Assembly (NCBI RefSeq): GCF_008831305.1
Contig: NZ_ML708632.1
Coordinates: 1 to 34,531, forward strand
From: Kocuria coralli
GTDB taxonomy: Bacteria; Actinomycetota; Actinomycetes; Actinomycetales; Micrococcaceae
Direction of reading: 5' to 3'
Length of the DNA: 34,531 bases
Shown: piece after piece, positions 17,156 through 24,416 of the stretch
Layout: each line of letters opens with the position of its first letter
How positions within the stretch are numbered: the stretch's first letter is position 1
Notes under the pieces: generated by a model
Told to the model about the DNA's origin: nothing
What the model saw: the letters and a program-made list of their open reading frames with translations, nothing else
Databases searched by the model: none
Translations under genes and position numbers: made by a program

Positions 17156-17541
17156 CGCACGGCCTCCGGCCCGGCCCCCTCGGGTTGCCGAGCACCAGGA
17201 CCGCAGCAAACCGGCACGTCGTGCTCCGCCTCCGGGCACGGTACGCCGTCATCCACGGCCAGCACCACATCCACCAGCTCCTGCAGCGCCCGCGTCAGCC
17301 TCTGGTCGGCGATCTCGTAGCGGGTCCTGCGCCCTTCCGGCACGGCGACGACGATCCCGCAGCCGCGCAGGCACGCCAGGTGATTCGACACGTTCGTGCG
17401 CGAGAGCTCCAGGTCTCGCGCCAGCTGCGCCGGATGACCCGGCTCGGTCAGCAAGGACAGCAGGATCCGCGATCGGGAGGGATCGGCCATCGCCCGGCCC
17501 AGCCGGTTCATCACGTCCACCCGCGAAGCTATGGTCAGCAT
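17152..17541 (-). CDS. cmtR: CmtR-type Cd(II)/Pb(II)-sensing ArsR/SmtB repressor
   Basis: 129 residues with an ArsR winged helix (LARDLELSRTNVSNHLACLR). The three Cys known to bind Cd/Pb in Mycobacterium tuberculosis CmtR (57, 61, 102) fall at exactly the same numbers here: NHLACLRGCG gives Cys57 and Cys61, and VPCPE gives Cys102, when the start is ATG 17541. That agreement supports this start over GTG 17556. An extra CCG follows at 112-114. In M. tuberculosis, CmtR controls an operon with the ATPase CtpG; here the ATPase follows with a four-base overlap. No ribosome-binding site is visible and TATGGT lies 7 bases before the ATG, so the mRNA may be leaderless. Confidence 0.93.
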   Translation of the reverse strand: MLTIASRVDVMNRLGRAMADPSRSRILLSLLTEPGHPAQLARDLELSRTNVSNHLACLRGCGIVVAVPEGRRTRYEIADQRLTRALQELVDVVLAVDDGVPCPEAEHDVPVCCGPGARQPEGAGPEAVR

Positions 17542-17571
17542 GTACTGACCATACACCAGGTGCTGACCTAT
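17531..17571. promoter_or_regulatory. Candidate CmtR operator overlapping the cmtR start codon
   Basis: ATGGTCAG (17531-17538) and CTGACCAT (17545-17552) form a perfect 8-bp inverted repeat with a 6-bp centre containing the cmtR start codon. A third CTGACC, followed by TAT, occurs at 17563-17571, 18 bp from the second. A minus-strand -10 candidate TATGGT (17553-17548) lies inside the repeat. This fits an autoregulated ArsR-family promoter with a leaderless transcript. Confidence 0.6.
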
Positions 17572-17644
17572 GGATCCACCTCATTGCCGCGCGAACGGCA
17601 CAGACGTGGACGGCCCCGAGGCCGAGCAGCCGGCCGGACGGCAG

Positions 17645-18664
17645 TCAGGCGGGGCGGGGAGGCTCCGAGGTGGAGGACCGGATCACCAGCCGGGTGGGGA
17701 CCACCGTGGTCTCGGGCTCCTTGTCCGGATCGGCGAGCCGGCGGAGGAGGATCTCGCCGCACGCACGGCCGACGTCATACCCGCAGCCGTCGATCGTGGT
17801 GAGGTCGAGGAACCGCGAGCGCGCGAGCAGGGAGTCGTCGTAGCCCGCCAACGCCATGCCCGAGGGCACCTCGAATCCTCTCTCGCGCAACGCTGCCCGC
17901 GCCCCCAGGGCCATCGTGTCGTTCGCCGCGAAGATGGCGGTCACACCGGGGTGGCGATCCAGGAGCTCCAGGGTGCCCAGGTAGCCGCCCTCCTCGTTGG
18001 TCCCGTGCCCTTCCCCCGCGTAGAGAGGGCCCTCCCCCTCGCGGGCCGAATCCTCGATATAGGCCTGCAGGCGGGCCGCGGCCACTCCACCCGCTCCCGT
18101 CACATGACCGATCCTGCGGTGGCCGCGCTCGCGAAGATGGTTCATGAGCAGCCGCACCCCGAGCGCCTCGTCGGCGCGCACGTGATCGGCGCCGGCGATG
18201 TCATGGAGCCGGTGTCCTTCGAGCACGGTGGGAACACCCGGGAAGTCGAAGGAGCGCCCGGGTTCGCCCGCGACCAGAAGGGCGTCGACCTGGGTATCGA
18301 GGAACCCCTCGATGGCGTTCAGCGTCCGGTCACCCATCCGGTAGTGCTCGCGCACCGCCACCTGGAACCCCTCCGGCCCCATCACCTCACGCACCCCGGT
18401 CAGCAGGGCTACGAACCAGGGGTTCTGGAAGTCGTCGATCACCAGGCCCACCATCCGGGAGCGGTTGGCTGCCAGCATGGCGGCGGCACGGCTCGGCCGG
18501 TAGCCGAGGCGTTCGATGGCCTCCCTCACCGCGGTCCGCTTCGCCTCGGCCACCAGGGGCGAGTCGTTCAGGACGAGGGAGACGAGCGATTTCGAGACGC
18601 CGGCCTCGCGGGCGACGTCGTAGATCGTCGGTCGCGGCGGGCGACGTGCTGGGTTCGTGGCCAT
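17645..18664 (-). CDS. LacI-family transcriptional regulator
   Basis: 339 residues. The N-terminal LacI helix-turn-helix is clear (TIYDVAREAGVSKSLVSLVL, hinge RPSRAAAMLAANRS), followed by a periplasmic-binding-protein-like domain with VGLVIDDFQNPWF, FAANDTMALGARAAL and GYDDSLLAR. It should repress the divergent dehydrogenase/isomerase genes through the palindrome at 18745-18760 and respond to a sugar or derivative. ATG 18664 is preferred (AGGGAT just upstream, normal distance to the helix-turn-helix) over a start 13 codons earlier. It lies upstream of cmtR on the same strand, with 103 bases between; that gap holds the cmtR control region and no clear terminator. Confidence 0.92.
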   Translation of the reverse strand: MATNPARRPPRPTIYDVAREAGVSKSLVSLVLNDSPLVAEAKRTAVREAIERLGYRPSRAAAMLAANRSRMVGLVIDDFQNPWFVALLTGVREVMGPEGFQVAVREHYRMGDRTLNAIEGFLDTQVDALLVAGEPGRSFDFPGVPTVLEGHRLHDIAGADHVRADEALGVRLLMNHLRERGHRRIGHVTGAGGVAAARLQAYIEDSAREGEGPLYAGEGHGTNEEGGYLGTLELLDRHPGVTAIFAANDTMALGARAALRERGFEVPSGMALAGYDDSLLARSRFLDLTTIDGCGYDVGRACGEILLRRLADPDKEPETTVVPTRLVIRSSTSEPPRPA

Positions 18665-18708
18665 GATCCCTGCCGATTCTGCCACACCCGCACCAGCCTC
18701 CACCGGCG

Positions 18709-18760
18709 TTGACAGTGCGTTCCCGCCGTGCTTTGATCGAGCTACTTGGAGCGCTCCAAG
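18709..18760 (+). promoter_or_regulatory. Promoter and LacI operator of the dehydrogenase/isomerase operon
   Basis: TTGACA (18709-18714), a 17-bp spacer and TTTGAT (18732-18737) form a good promoter. Eight bases on is the perfect 16-bp palindrome CTTGGAGCGCTCCAAG (18745-18760), with the central CG typical of LacI operators; it covers the transcription start and early leader, a blocking position. Confidence 0.85.
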
Positions 18761-18782
18761 AAAACTGATCGAGGAGGATCAC

Positions 18783-19955
18783 GTGACCATCGGTGTAGCC
18801 GTCATCGGCGCCGGGATGGCGGGCAAGGCCCATATTGCCGCCTACCGCGTAGCGCCCACCCTGTACGAATCCACGCTGCCGGACCTGCGCTATGTCGCCA
18901 TCGGGGACATCAACGCCGAACTGGGCGCCGCCACGGCCAAGCGCTACGGGTACGAGCGCTCGGTCACCGACTGGCGGGAGATCGCCGAGGACCCCTCGAT
19001 CGACGTGGTCAGCGTCGTCATCGCCAACAGCCTGCACCTCGAGGTGGTCAAGGGACTGCTGGAGGCCGGCAAGCACGTCCTGTGCGAGAAGCCCCTCAGC
19101 GACACCCTCGAATCCGCCCGGGAGATGGCCCGGCTGGCCGATGAGGCCAGCAGCATCGCTCGCATCGGGCTCACCTTCCGGCGCCAGCCCGGGCTGGCCG
19201 CGATCAGGCAGTGGATCGACGACGGCACCCTGGGCAAGGTCCTGCACTACAGCGGGCGCTACTGGTGCGACTACGGCTGCAACCCGCAGGGTCCGATGAG
19301 CTGGCGCTACCGGGGCCCCATGGGCTCCGGCGCCCTGGCCGATGTCGGCAGCCACCTCACCTACCTGTCCGAGTTCCTGTGCGGCGACATGCGCTCCGTC
19401 GCCGGGGGCACCCTGGGTACCGCGATCACCGAACGGCCCCTGCCGCTGGGCGCCGTCGTCGGCCATGGCCTGGCCGCCGTGTCAGACGACTACGAGCCCG
19501 TCACCAACGACGACTACGCCTCCTACACGGCGCAGTTCGACGACTGCATGGGGACTCTCGAGGTCTCCCGCGTGGCGGCGGGCTACCCGAACGCGCTGAA
19601 CATCGAGGTGTTCTGCGAGAACGGCGCCGCCAGCTTCCATCAGGACACCCCGTCGCAGGTCCGTCTGTACCGTCACGACGACATGCCCGGCAAGAACGGA
19701 TACCGGACCGTCAACCTCGGTTCCGACCACCCCTACATCGCGGGCGGGCTGCCGATGGACGTCTCGGGCGTCGGCTTCGGCCAGAACGAGGGCTTCGCCT
19801 TCCAGGCCCGGGCCTTCCTCGAGGAGGTCGCCGGCATCGACGAGGAGCACTCGCTGCCCCGCAACGCGTCCTTCGACGAGGGCGTGCACAACATGGAGAT
19901 CCTGGCCGCCGTCGCGGAGTCGGCCGCCGACGAAGGGAAGAAGGTGACGCTGTGA
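18783..19955 (+). CDS. Gfo/Idh/MocA family NAD(P)-dependent sugar dehydrogenase
   Basis: 390 residues. The N-terminal Rossmann domain has VIGAGMAGKAH (8-18), and the family motif EKPLS (102-106) holds the conserved Lys103; GSHLTYLSEFL lies in the substrate domain. Enzymes of this family oxidise or reduce sugars, inositols or their derivatives, often at C1 or C3. Next to a sugar isomerase/epimerase and a LacI regulator, a role in catabolism of a sugar, glycoside or cyclitol is likely; the substrate is unknown. GTG 18783 has GAGGAGGA five bases upstream. The frame is open to 18657, but that crosses the promoter and operator. The stop overlaps the next start (GTGA, 19952-19955). Confidence 0.92.
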   Translation: MTIGVAVIGAGMAGKAHIAAYRVAPTLYESTLPDLRYVAIGDINAELGAATAKRYGYERSVTDWREIAEDPSIDVVSVVIANSLHLEVVKGLLEAGKHVLCEKPLSDTLESAREMARLADEASSIARIGLTFRRQPGLAAIRQWIDDGTLGKVLHYSGRYWCDYGCNPQGPMSWRYRGPMGSGALADVGSHLTYLSEFLCGDMRSVAGGTLGTAITERPLPLGAVVGHGLAAVSDDYEPVTNDDYASYTAQFDDCMGTLEVSRVAAGYPNALNIEVFCENGAASFHQDTPSQVRLYRHDDMPGKNGYRTVNLGSDHPYIAGGLPMDVSGVGFGQNEGFAFQARAFLEEVAGIDEEHSLPRNASFDEGVHNMEILAAVAESAADEGKKVTL

Positions 19956-20977
19956 AGCTCGGTGTCTACAACGCGATCCTGCACGACCGGCCCCTCGGCG
20001 AAGCCCTCAAGGTGATCGCCGATCTCGGCCTCGATGGCATCGAGATCAACTCCGGCGGCTTCCTGCCCCCGGTCCACATCCAGGAGCTCGACGAGATCGC
20101 CGCGGATCCCGCCGTCGCGAAGAAGTACCTGGCGCAGTTCGAGCGCACGGGCGTGAGCATCGCGGGCCTGAACTGCAACGGCAACCCCCTGCACCCCAAC
20201 CCCGAGATCGGCGCCAAGCACGCCGAGGACCTGCGCCGCTCGATCCGCGCCGCGGCCGCGCTCGGGCAGGACCGCGTGGTGACCATGTCCGGCCTGCCAG
20301 GCGGTGAGCCCGGCGCGACCCGGCCCAACTGGATCGTGAACGCCTGGAACTCCGCCGCCCTGGACGTGCTGGACTACCAGTGGGAGATCGCCGCCGCGTT
20401 CTGGTCGGAGATCGACCAGCTGGCCAAGGACCACGGCGTCAAGGTGGCCTTGGAGCTGCATCCGCAGAACGTCGTGTTCAACGCCCGCGATGCCCGCAAG
20501 CTGATCGAACTGACCGGCGCGACGAACGTGGGAGTCGAGCTGGATGCCTCGCATCTGTTCTGGCAGCAGGCCGACCCGGTCGCCGTCGTCCGGGATCTGG
20601 GGCCGCTGATCTTCCACGCCGCCGCGAAGGACATCCGGATCAATCCCGAGCACGCCCGCCTCAACGGCGTCCTGGACAACGGCTTCCGTCGGCTCTCCCC
20701 GGACGAGCCGCGGACCAACCTGGGCGGCTCCGAGTGGGCGAACGAATGGCCGCAGGATTCCTCCTGGGACTTCGTGGCCCTCGGCAAGGGCCATGACAGC
20801 GCGTATTGGGCCGAGTTCATCGCGGCGCTCTACGAGATCGATCCCGGCATGTGCCTCAATATCGAGCACGAGGACACCGAGCTGGGGCCGATCGAGGGCC
20901 TTGAGGTGGCAGCGGCCGTCCTGAAGGACGCGTGGGGCAGCTACCAGGGCACCAACCCGGAGGCCACAAGGGAGTAA
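19952..20977 (+). CDS. Sugar phosphate isomerase/epimerase family protein (TIM barrel)
   Basis: 341 residues of the xylose-isomerase-like TIM barrel family. Segments that carry metal ligands are visible: LELHPQNVVF (Glu), GVELDASHLFWQ (Asp and His), FHAAAKDI (His) and NIEHEDTEL (Glu). The opening KLGVYNAILHDRPLGEALK and GLDGIEINSGG are typical strand-helix units. It likely isomerises or epimerises the keto-sugar made by the upstream dehydrogenase; such pairs are widespread in catabolic operons. GTG 19952 overlaps the upstream stop. The frame remains open back to 19211, but reading from there would run through the dehydrogenase in the wrong frame, so no fusion is proposed. Confidence 0.9.
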   Translation: MKLGVYNAILHDRPLGEALKVIADLGLDGIEINSGGFLPPVHIQELDEIAADPAVAKKYLAQFERTGVSIAGLNCNGNPLHPNPEIGAKHAEDLRRSIRAAAALGQDRVVTMSGLPGGEPGATRPNWIVNAWNSAALDVLDYQWEIAAAFWSEIDQLAKDHGVKVALELHPQNVVFNARDARKLIELTGATNVGVELDASHLFWQQADPVAVVRDLGPLIFHAAAKDIRINPEHARLNGVLDNGFRRLSPDEPRTNLGGSEWANEWPQDSSWDFVALGKGHDSAYWAEFIAALYEIDPGMCLNIEHEDTELGPIEGLEVAAAVLKDAWGSYQGTNPEATRE

Positions 20978-20988
20978 CGGCTGCCGTT

Positions 20989-21020
20989 AGGCCCTGCGGT
21001 GCTGCAGCACCGCAGGGCCT
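20989..21020. terminator. Bidirectional terminator hairpin
   Basis: A perfect 32-bp dyad (arms AGGCCCTGCGGTGCTG and its complement) starts 12 bases after the isomerase stop and ends 15 bases before the convergent acetyltransferase stop. It would fold as a 14-16 bp stem with a tiny loop and can end both transcripts; no T-tract. Confidence 0.8.
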
Positions 21021-21035
21021 TGCCGTGCTCATCCG

Positions 21036-21839
21036 CTATCTGTGGTCCTCGAACCACCGTGCGGCGTAGTCCACGAGCTGGCGAGCGGGGAGTATCTGAG
21101 CGTTGGCCTCCCCCACGCTGCCAGTACGCACGAGTCCGGTGTCGGATGCGAAGGCATCCACGACCTCGACGAAGTCATGGTCGTGGACGTCGAGTTCGTC
21201 GTAGACCACCCATTCGCGGCGGCCGTCGACGAGCATGGCAACGCCGTTCGTGGAGTTCTGCTTACCGGGGTAGTCGGCCCGGTGCTCGGCGAGGTGCAAC
21301 ATGGTGGTCTTCGCCGCCGTCACCCCGAGCAGGAGGATCCTGGCGTCGAGTTCGACGAGCCTGCCGAGCGGGGAGCCCTCCCCCGAGGGCGAGTCGAGCG
21401 GGTGCCTCGCCGTGATCTGCTCGGCCAGCGGGCCTAGTGCCGTGATCGAGCGATGCGGGTGCGGACTGCGCAGCGCTCCCGGCTCGGTGCGGAAGAGTTC
21501 GGCGACCGCGCCCATAGTCTGGCTCGGTGTCCTCGCTGGGTCGTACAGAGGGAGGTTCTCGCGGATCGTGGGCCACCACTGCTCGGGGGCCTCATTCAGC
21601 ACGGCGGGGTCGCACAGCTGCCATGACTGCGTCGGCATCACGAGCGTGCCGTCAGGTCCGACTGCCTCGCGCAGCGCCGCGAGCACCGCCTGAGGGCCCC
21701 CGACGACCCAGCCAAGCGACTTCAGCGAGGTGTGGACCATGACCGTCGACCCGAGCCGGACGCCGAGTTCACGGAGATCTGCGGTGATCCGGGCGGCGGT
21801 GATCGGCTCAGATGAGGCTGATTGTTGGAGCGATGACAT
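21036..21839 (-). CDS. Aminoglycoside N(3)-acetyltransferase family protein
   Basis: 267 residues, the usual AAC(3) length. Family blocks are VMVHTSLKSLGWVVGG, GTLVMPTQSW, LRSPHPHRSITALG and DSPSGEGSPLGRL followed by ILLLGV. AAC(3) enzymes transfer acetyl from acetyl-CoA to the 3-amino group of aminoglycosides, but the wider family (Antibiotic_NAT, YokD-like) includes proteins that do not give resistance, so resistance must not be assumed. ATG 21839 has GAAAGG upstream. It follows the TetR gene by 45 bases on the same strand; a TTGACG (minus strand, near 21888) could be a separate weak promoter. Its cofactor is inferred from family only. Confidence 0.88.
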   Translation of the reverse strand: MSSLQQSASSEPITAARITADLRELGVRLGSTVMVHTSLKSLGWVVGGPQAVLAALREAVGPDGTLVMPTQSWQLCDPAVLNEAPEQWWPTIRENLPLYDPARTPSQTMGAVAELFRTEPGALRSPHPHRSITALGPLAEQITARHPLDSPSGEGSPLGRLVELDARILLLGVTAAKTTMLHLAEHRADYPGKQNSTNGVAMLVDGRREWVVYDELDVHDHDFVEVVDAFASDTGLVRTGSVGEANAQILPARQLVDYAARWFEDHR

Positions 21840-21884
21840 CGAAGGCCTTTCGTATGGTCTGCAGTAAAACGGCGTACTGGTTCG

Positions 21885-22439
21885 TCAAGGACTCGTGATG
21901 CGTCGGATGCCCTCGATGAGGTCGGTTACTTCGGCGGGATCGCGGTCCAGGGTGCGGTGCACGGCGAAGCCTTCGATGAGGGCATCCAGCAGCCTCGACG
22001 TGCGAGGGTCGAAGTGCGCTTCCAAGGTTTCCCTCGCTCGCGCCATCCACCGTTCCGTGATGTCACGGAAGGCGGGGTCGCGGGCGGCGAGGGTGTAGAG
22101 CTCGTACGTGACGATCTGTTCTTCCAGATCGCCTCCCGGAATGTCGGCGAGAATGCCCTCGACGACCCCGTCGAGGGCCTCGGAACGGTTGCGAGCATCG
22201 GACAGCCGCTGTGCGAAGCGTTCAGCAGCCCGGTCCGCGAAACGGCTGAATGCCTCGTGGAGCAGGTCGTCCATCCCCGTGAAGTGGTAGGTCATCGAGC
22301 CGAGCGGCACTCCTGCCGCGGCGGCTACCTTGCGATGCGAGGTGCCCCGAACACCCTCGGTGGCGATGACGCCGAGAGCTGCGTCGATAATCCGGTCGCG
22401 CCGTCCGGGGTCGGCCTGCCCGCTCGCCCTCGCGTTCAT
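21885..22439 (-). CDS. TetR-family transcriptional regulator
   Basis: 184 residues. The DNA-binding domain is clear (RIIDAALGVIATEGVRGTSH, then RKVAAAAGVPLGSMTYHFTG); the C-terminal domain is helical with no recognisable ligand signature. ATG 22439 has GAGG about five bases upstream. It lies first in a pair with the AAC(3)-like gene and diverges from the phosphotransferase at 22583; the shared intergenic DNA holds a GTAC-rich palindrome (22517-22532). It probably controls one or both antibiotic-modification-like genes. The inducer is unknown. Confidence 0.9.
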   Translation of the reverse strand: MNARASGQADPGRRDRIIDAALGVIATEGVRGTSHRKVAAAAGVPLGSMTYHFTGMDDLLHEAFSRFADRAAERFAQRLSDARNRSEALDGVVEGILADIPGGDLEEQIVTYELYTLAARDPAFRDITERWMARARETLEAHFDPRTSRLLDALIEGFAVHRTLDRDPAEVTDLIEGIRRITSP

Positions 22440-22503
22440 GATGCCTCAGATCTCCCAGATGATGCGGGCGGGGTTGCCGCGAAGTACTCCATCATGCGGA
22501 CGA

Positions 22504-22532
22504 TCGTACCAGCAGGATGTACGGTCGTACAT
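22504..22532. promoter_or_regulatory. Candidate TetR operator between tetR and the phosphotransferase
   Basis: ATGTACG (22517-22523) and CGTACAT (22526-22532) form a perfect inverted repeat around GT. TCGTAC occurs at 22504-22509 and again at 22525-22530, 21 bp apart (two helical turns), suggesting two bound dimers. Position between divergent tetR and target genes is typical. Confidence 0.6.
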
Positions 22533-22582
22533 GTGAGGGGCCGGCATCTGTCGGCCGTCAAGGAAGACGAAGGGTCAGGACG

Positions 22583-23572
22583 ATGTGCGACGACACGGTG
22601 ACCGGGACGGAGGAGGCGATACTGGGCCTCCGCAGCCGGGCCGAGATCGATGCCTGGGTCACGAGGGCGCTGCGTGAGCTGACGGGTTCGGCACCTGTGC
22701 GCCGGCTGTTCCGCGCCGGGCGCATCGATGCGGTCTACGCAGTGGAGACGGAGGACGGCAGGCGACTGGTCCTCAAGGTGCACCGACCGCCCGTCGACCT
22801 CGATGCGCGACGCGCCATTGCCGAAGCACAGCGAGCCCTCGCCCGGGCCGGCTTCCCCTGTCCCGAGCCTGTTGCCGGCCCCACGCTGCTGGATGGAAAG
22901 ACCGTCACCGTCGAGACCCTGCTCGAGAGCGGCGCTACGCACACGGGCAATGATCCCGTCGTCCGGGCTGCGACGGCAGCGGGCCTGGCCGAGCAGATGC
23001 GGATCCTCCGCGCAGTGCCGGCACTCGAGCACGCCGTGAGTGACCCGCCGGCCTGGTGCCGTTACCAGTCCAGTCCGTGGCCCGTGCCCCACGACCCCGT
23101 CTTCGACTTCACCAGCACCCCTCCCGGCTACGAATGGCTCGACGACATCGCCGGGCGCGCCTCCGGAATCCTGGTCCGGGACCTGGCGCGGGAGGGGCGG
23201 GACGTCGTCGTTGGGCATGCCGACTGGTATTGCGGCAATCTGCGTTTCGACGACGGCCGGCTCTGCGCCGCCTTCGACTGGGACCTCGTCGCCGACAGCG
23301 CACCGGTCCTGGCCGGCCTCTCGGCCGGCGGCTACCGCACCGACCGCACGCCGACCCCGGGGGATGTAGCTGCATTCCTGGCCGACTTCGAGACCGCCTG
23401 GACGCACCCGTTCACCGACGCGGAACGATCGACGGCATTCGCGGCCGCAATCTGGATGATTGCTTTCAACGCCCGGTGCGACCTCGACAACCTCAGGCGC
23501 TGTATCGACGACGGGACGGCACTGCGCGCACTGCAGGAGCATGACGAAAAGTACCTCGAACAGCTGACGTAG
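22583..23572 (+). CDS. Aminoglycoside/choline-kinase-like phosphotransferase (APH family)
   Basis: 329 residues with the kinase-like APH fold. An N-lobe region has RLVLKVHRP with the ATP-binding Lys, and the catalytic loop is VVGHADWYCGN (His-Asp then Asn) followed by FDWD, the metal-binding Asp. Family members phosphorylate aminoglycosides, macrolides, homoserine or choline; the substrate here is unknown. ATG 22583 has AGGA upstream and is preferred over an earlier in-frame ATG at 22517 that falls in the operator. It diverges from the tetR-AAC(3) pair. Confidence 0.85.
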   Translation: MCDDTVTGTEEAILGLRSRAEIDAWVTRALRELTGSAPVRRLFRAGRIDAVYAVETEDGRRLVLKVHRPPVDLDARRAIAEAQRALARAGFPCPEPVAGPTLLDGKTVTVETLLESGATHTGNDPVVRAATAAGLAEQMRILRAVPALEHAVSDPPAWCRYQSSPWPVPHDPVFDFTSTPPGYEWLDDIAGRASGILVRDLAREGRDVVVGHADWYCGNLRFDDGRLCAAFDWDLVADSAPVLAGLSAGGYRTDRTPTPGDVAAFLADFETAWTHPFTDAERSTAFAAAIWMIAFNARCDLDNLRRCIDDGTALRALQEHDEKYLEQLT

Positions 23573-23719
23573 ATCCCTGCTCACATACAAAAGTACGAAC
23601 GAACCAAGAAGCTGCGTCATCGGTGCCGTCGCCGGTGCCGCGCACCCGCATTCCCCGCACGACATCACCTATCCCGCATGAGAACCGGAGGCTGCACGCG
23701 TCCGGGAAGGAGTTCACGG

Positions 23720-24316
23720 ATGACCCTCGAAGAACAGCGCACCCGGATCCTCTCCGGCGCGGTCTACGACGACCTTACCGACGAGCTGGTCCAGGCACGC
23801 GAAGACGCCGTGGTGGCCACCGACCGGTACAACGCCAGCTTCGGGCAACCGGCCCAGGTCCGCGAGAAGCTGCTGCGCGATCTCATCGAGCACGCCGGGC
23901 CGGGCGCCTTCTTCACCCCCACGTTCCGGTGCGAGTTCGGCTTCAACATCTCCGTGGGGACGAACTTTTACGCCAACTTCGACTGCGTCATGCTCGACGG
24001 CGGCGGCATCACCATCGGTGACCACGTCCTCCTGGGCCCCAGGGTCAGCATCTACACCTCCAACCACGCTCTCGACCCGGAAGAACGCGCAGCCGGGGCC
24101 TGCGTCGCCCGGCCGGTCGTCATAGGCGACCGCGTCTGGATCGGCGGCGGGACCACCATCAACCCTGGCGTGACCATCGGCGACGGCGCCGTGATCGGCT
24201 CCGGATCGGTCATCACCCGCGACGTCCCCGCCCGCACCGTCGCAGCCGGCGTTCCCGCCCGAATTATCCGGGAGATCACCGATGCCGATCGCACCGGATA
24301 CCTCGGCGCCCACTGA
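23720..24316 (+). CDS. Maltose/galactoside O-acetyltransferase-like protein (left-handed beta-helix)
   Basis: 198 residues. The N-terminal maltose-acetyltransferase segment (RTRILSGAVYDDLTDELVQAR) is followed by hexapeptide repeats forming a left-handed beta-helix (FGFNISVGTNFYANFDCVML, ITIGDHVLLGP, VVIGDRVWIGGGTTINPGVT, IGDGAVIGSGSVITRDVPA). The acceptor His is in YTSNHALDPEERAA. Such enzymes acetylate sugars with acetyl-CoA in the cytoplasm; the in vivo role is often detoxification of non-metabolised sugars. ATG 23720 has a very strong GGGAAGGAG site seven bases upstream. The 147 bases before it show no clear element. Confidence 0.92.
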   Translation: MTLEEQRTRILSGAVYDDLTDELVQAREDAVVATDRYNASFGQPAQVREKLLRDLIEHAGPGAFFTPTFRCEFGFNISVGTNFYANFDCVMLDGGGITIGDHVLLGPRVSIYTSNHALDPEERAAGACVARPVVIGDRVWIGGGTTINPGVTIGDGAVIGSGSVITRDVPARTVAAGVPARIIREITDADRTGYLGAH

Positions 24317-24330
24317 CAGGAGGCACACTC

Positions 24331-24387
24331 GTGGTGAAGGACCTCGTCGGTCGAGGCCCGCACCGGAAACGGCCGAGGATCGGCTGA
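24331..24387 (+). CDS. Possible 18-residue small ORF
   Basis: A good CAGGAGG site starts 12 bases before the GTG and just after the acetyltransferase stop, in a spot with no other gene. Tandem GTG codons begin an 18-residue basic peptide (VVKDLVGRGPHRKRPRIG) ending TGA. It could be a true small gene, a translational leader for the next gene, or a remnant of a lost gene. I do not recognise it. Confidence 0.25.
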   Translation: MVKDLVGRGPHRKRPRIG

Positions 24388-24416
24388 ATCCTCGCCGCAC
24401 AGCCAAGGAGCCACCA

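Noticed and set aside
15365-17843. Very long open frames (651 and 760 residues) opposite the metal ATPase and cmtR
   Set aside because: Arg/Pro/Ala/Ser-rich translations without any domain; they mirror a clear ATPase in the other strand. Typical GC-rich shadow frames.
19211-20977. A 588-residue fusion ending in the sugar isomerase
   Set aside because: Upstream part is out of frame with the Gfo/Idh dehydrogenase and has no domain; the GTGA overlap at 19952 gives a normal isomerase start.
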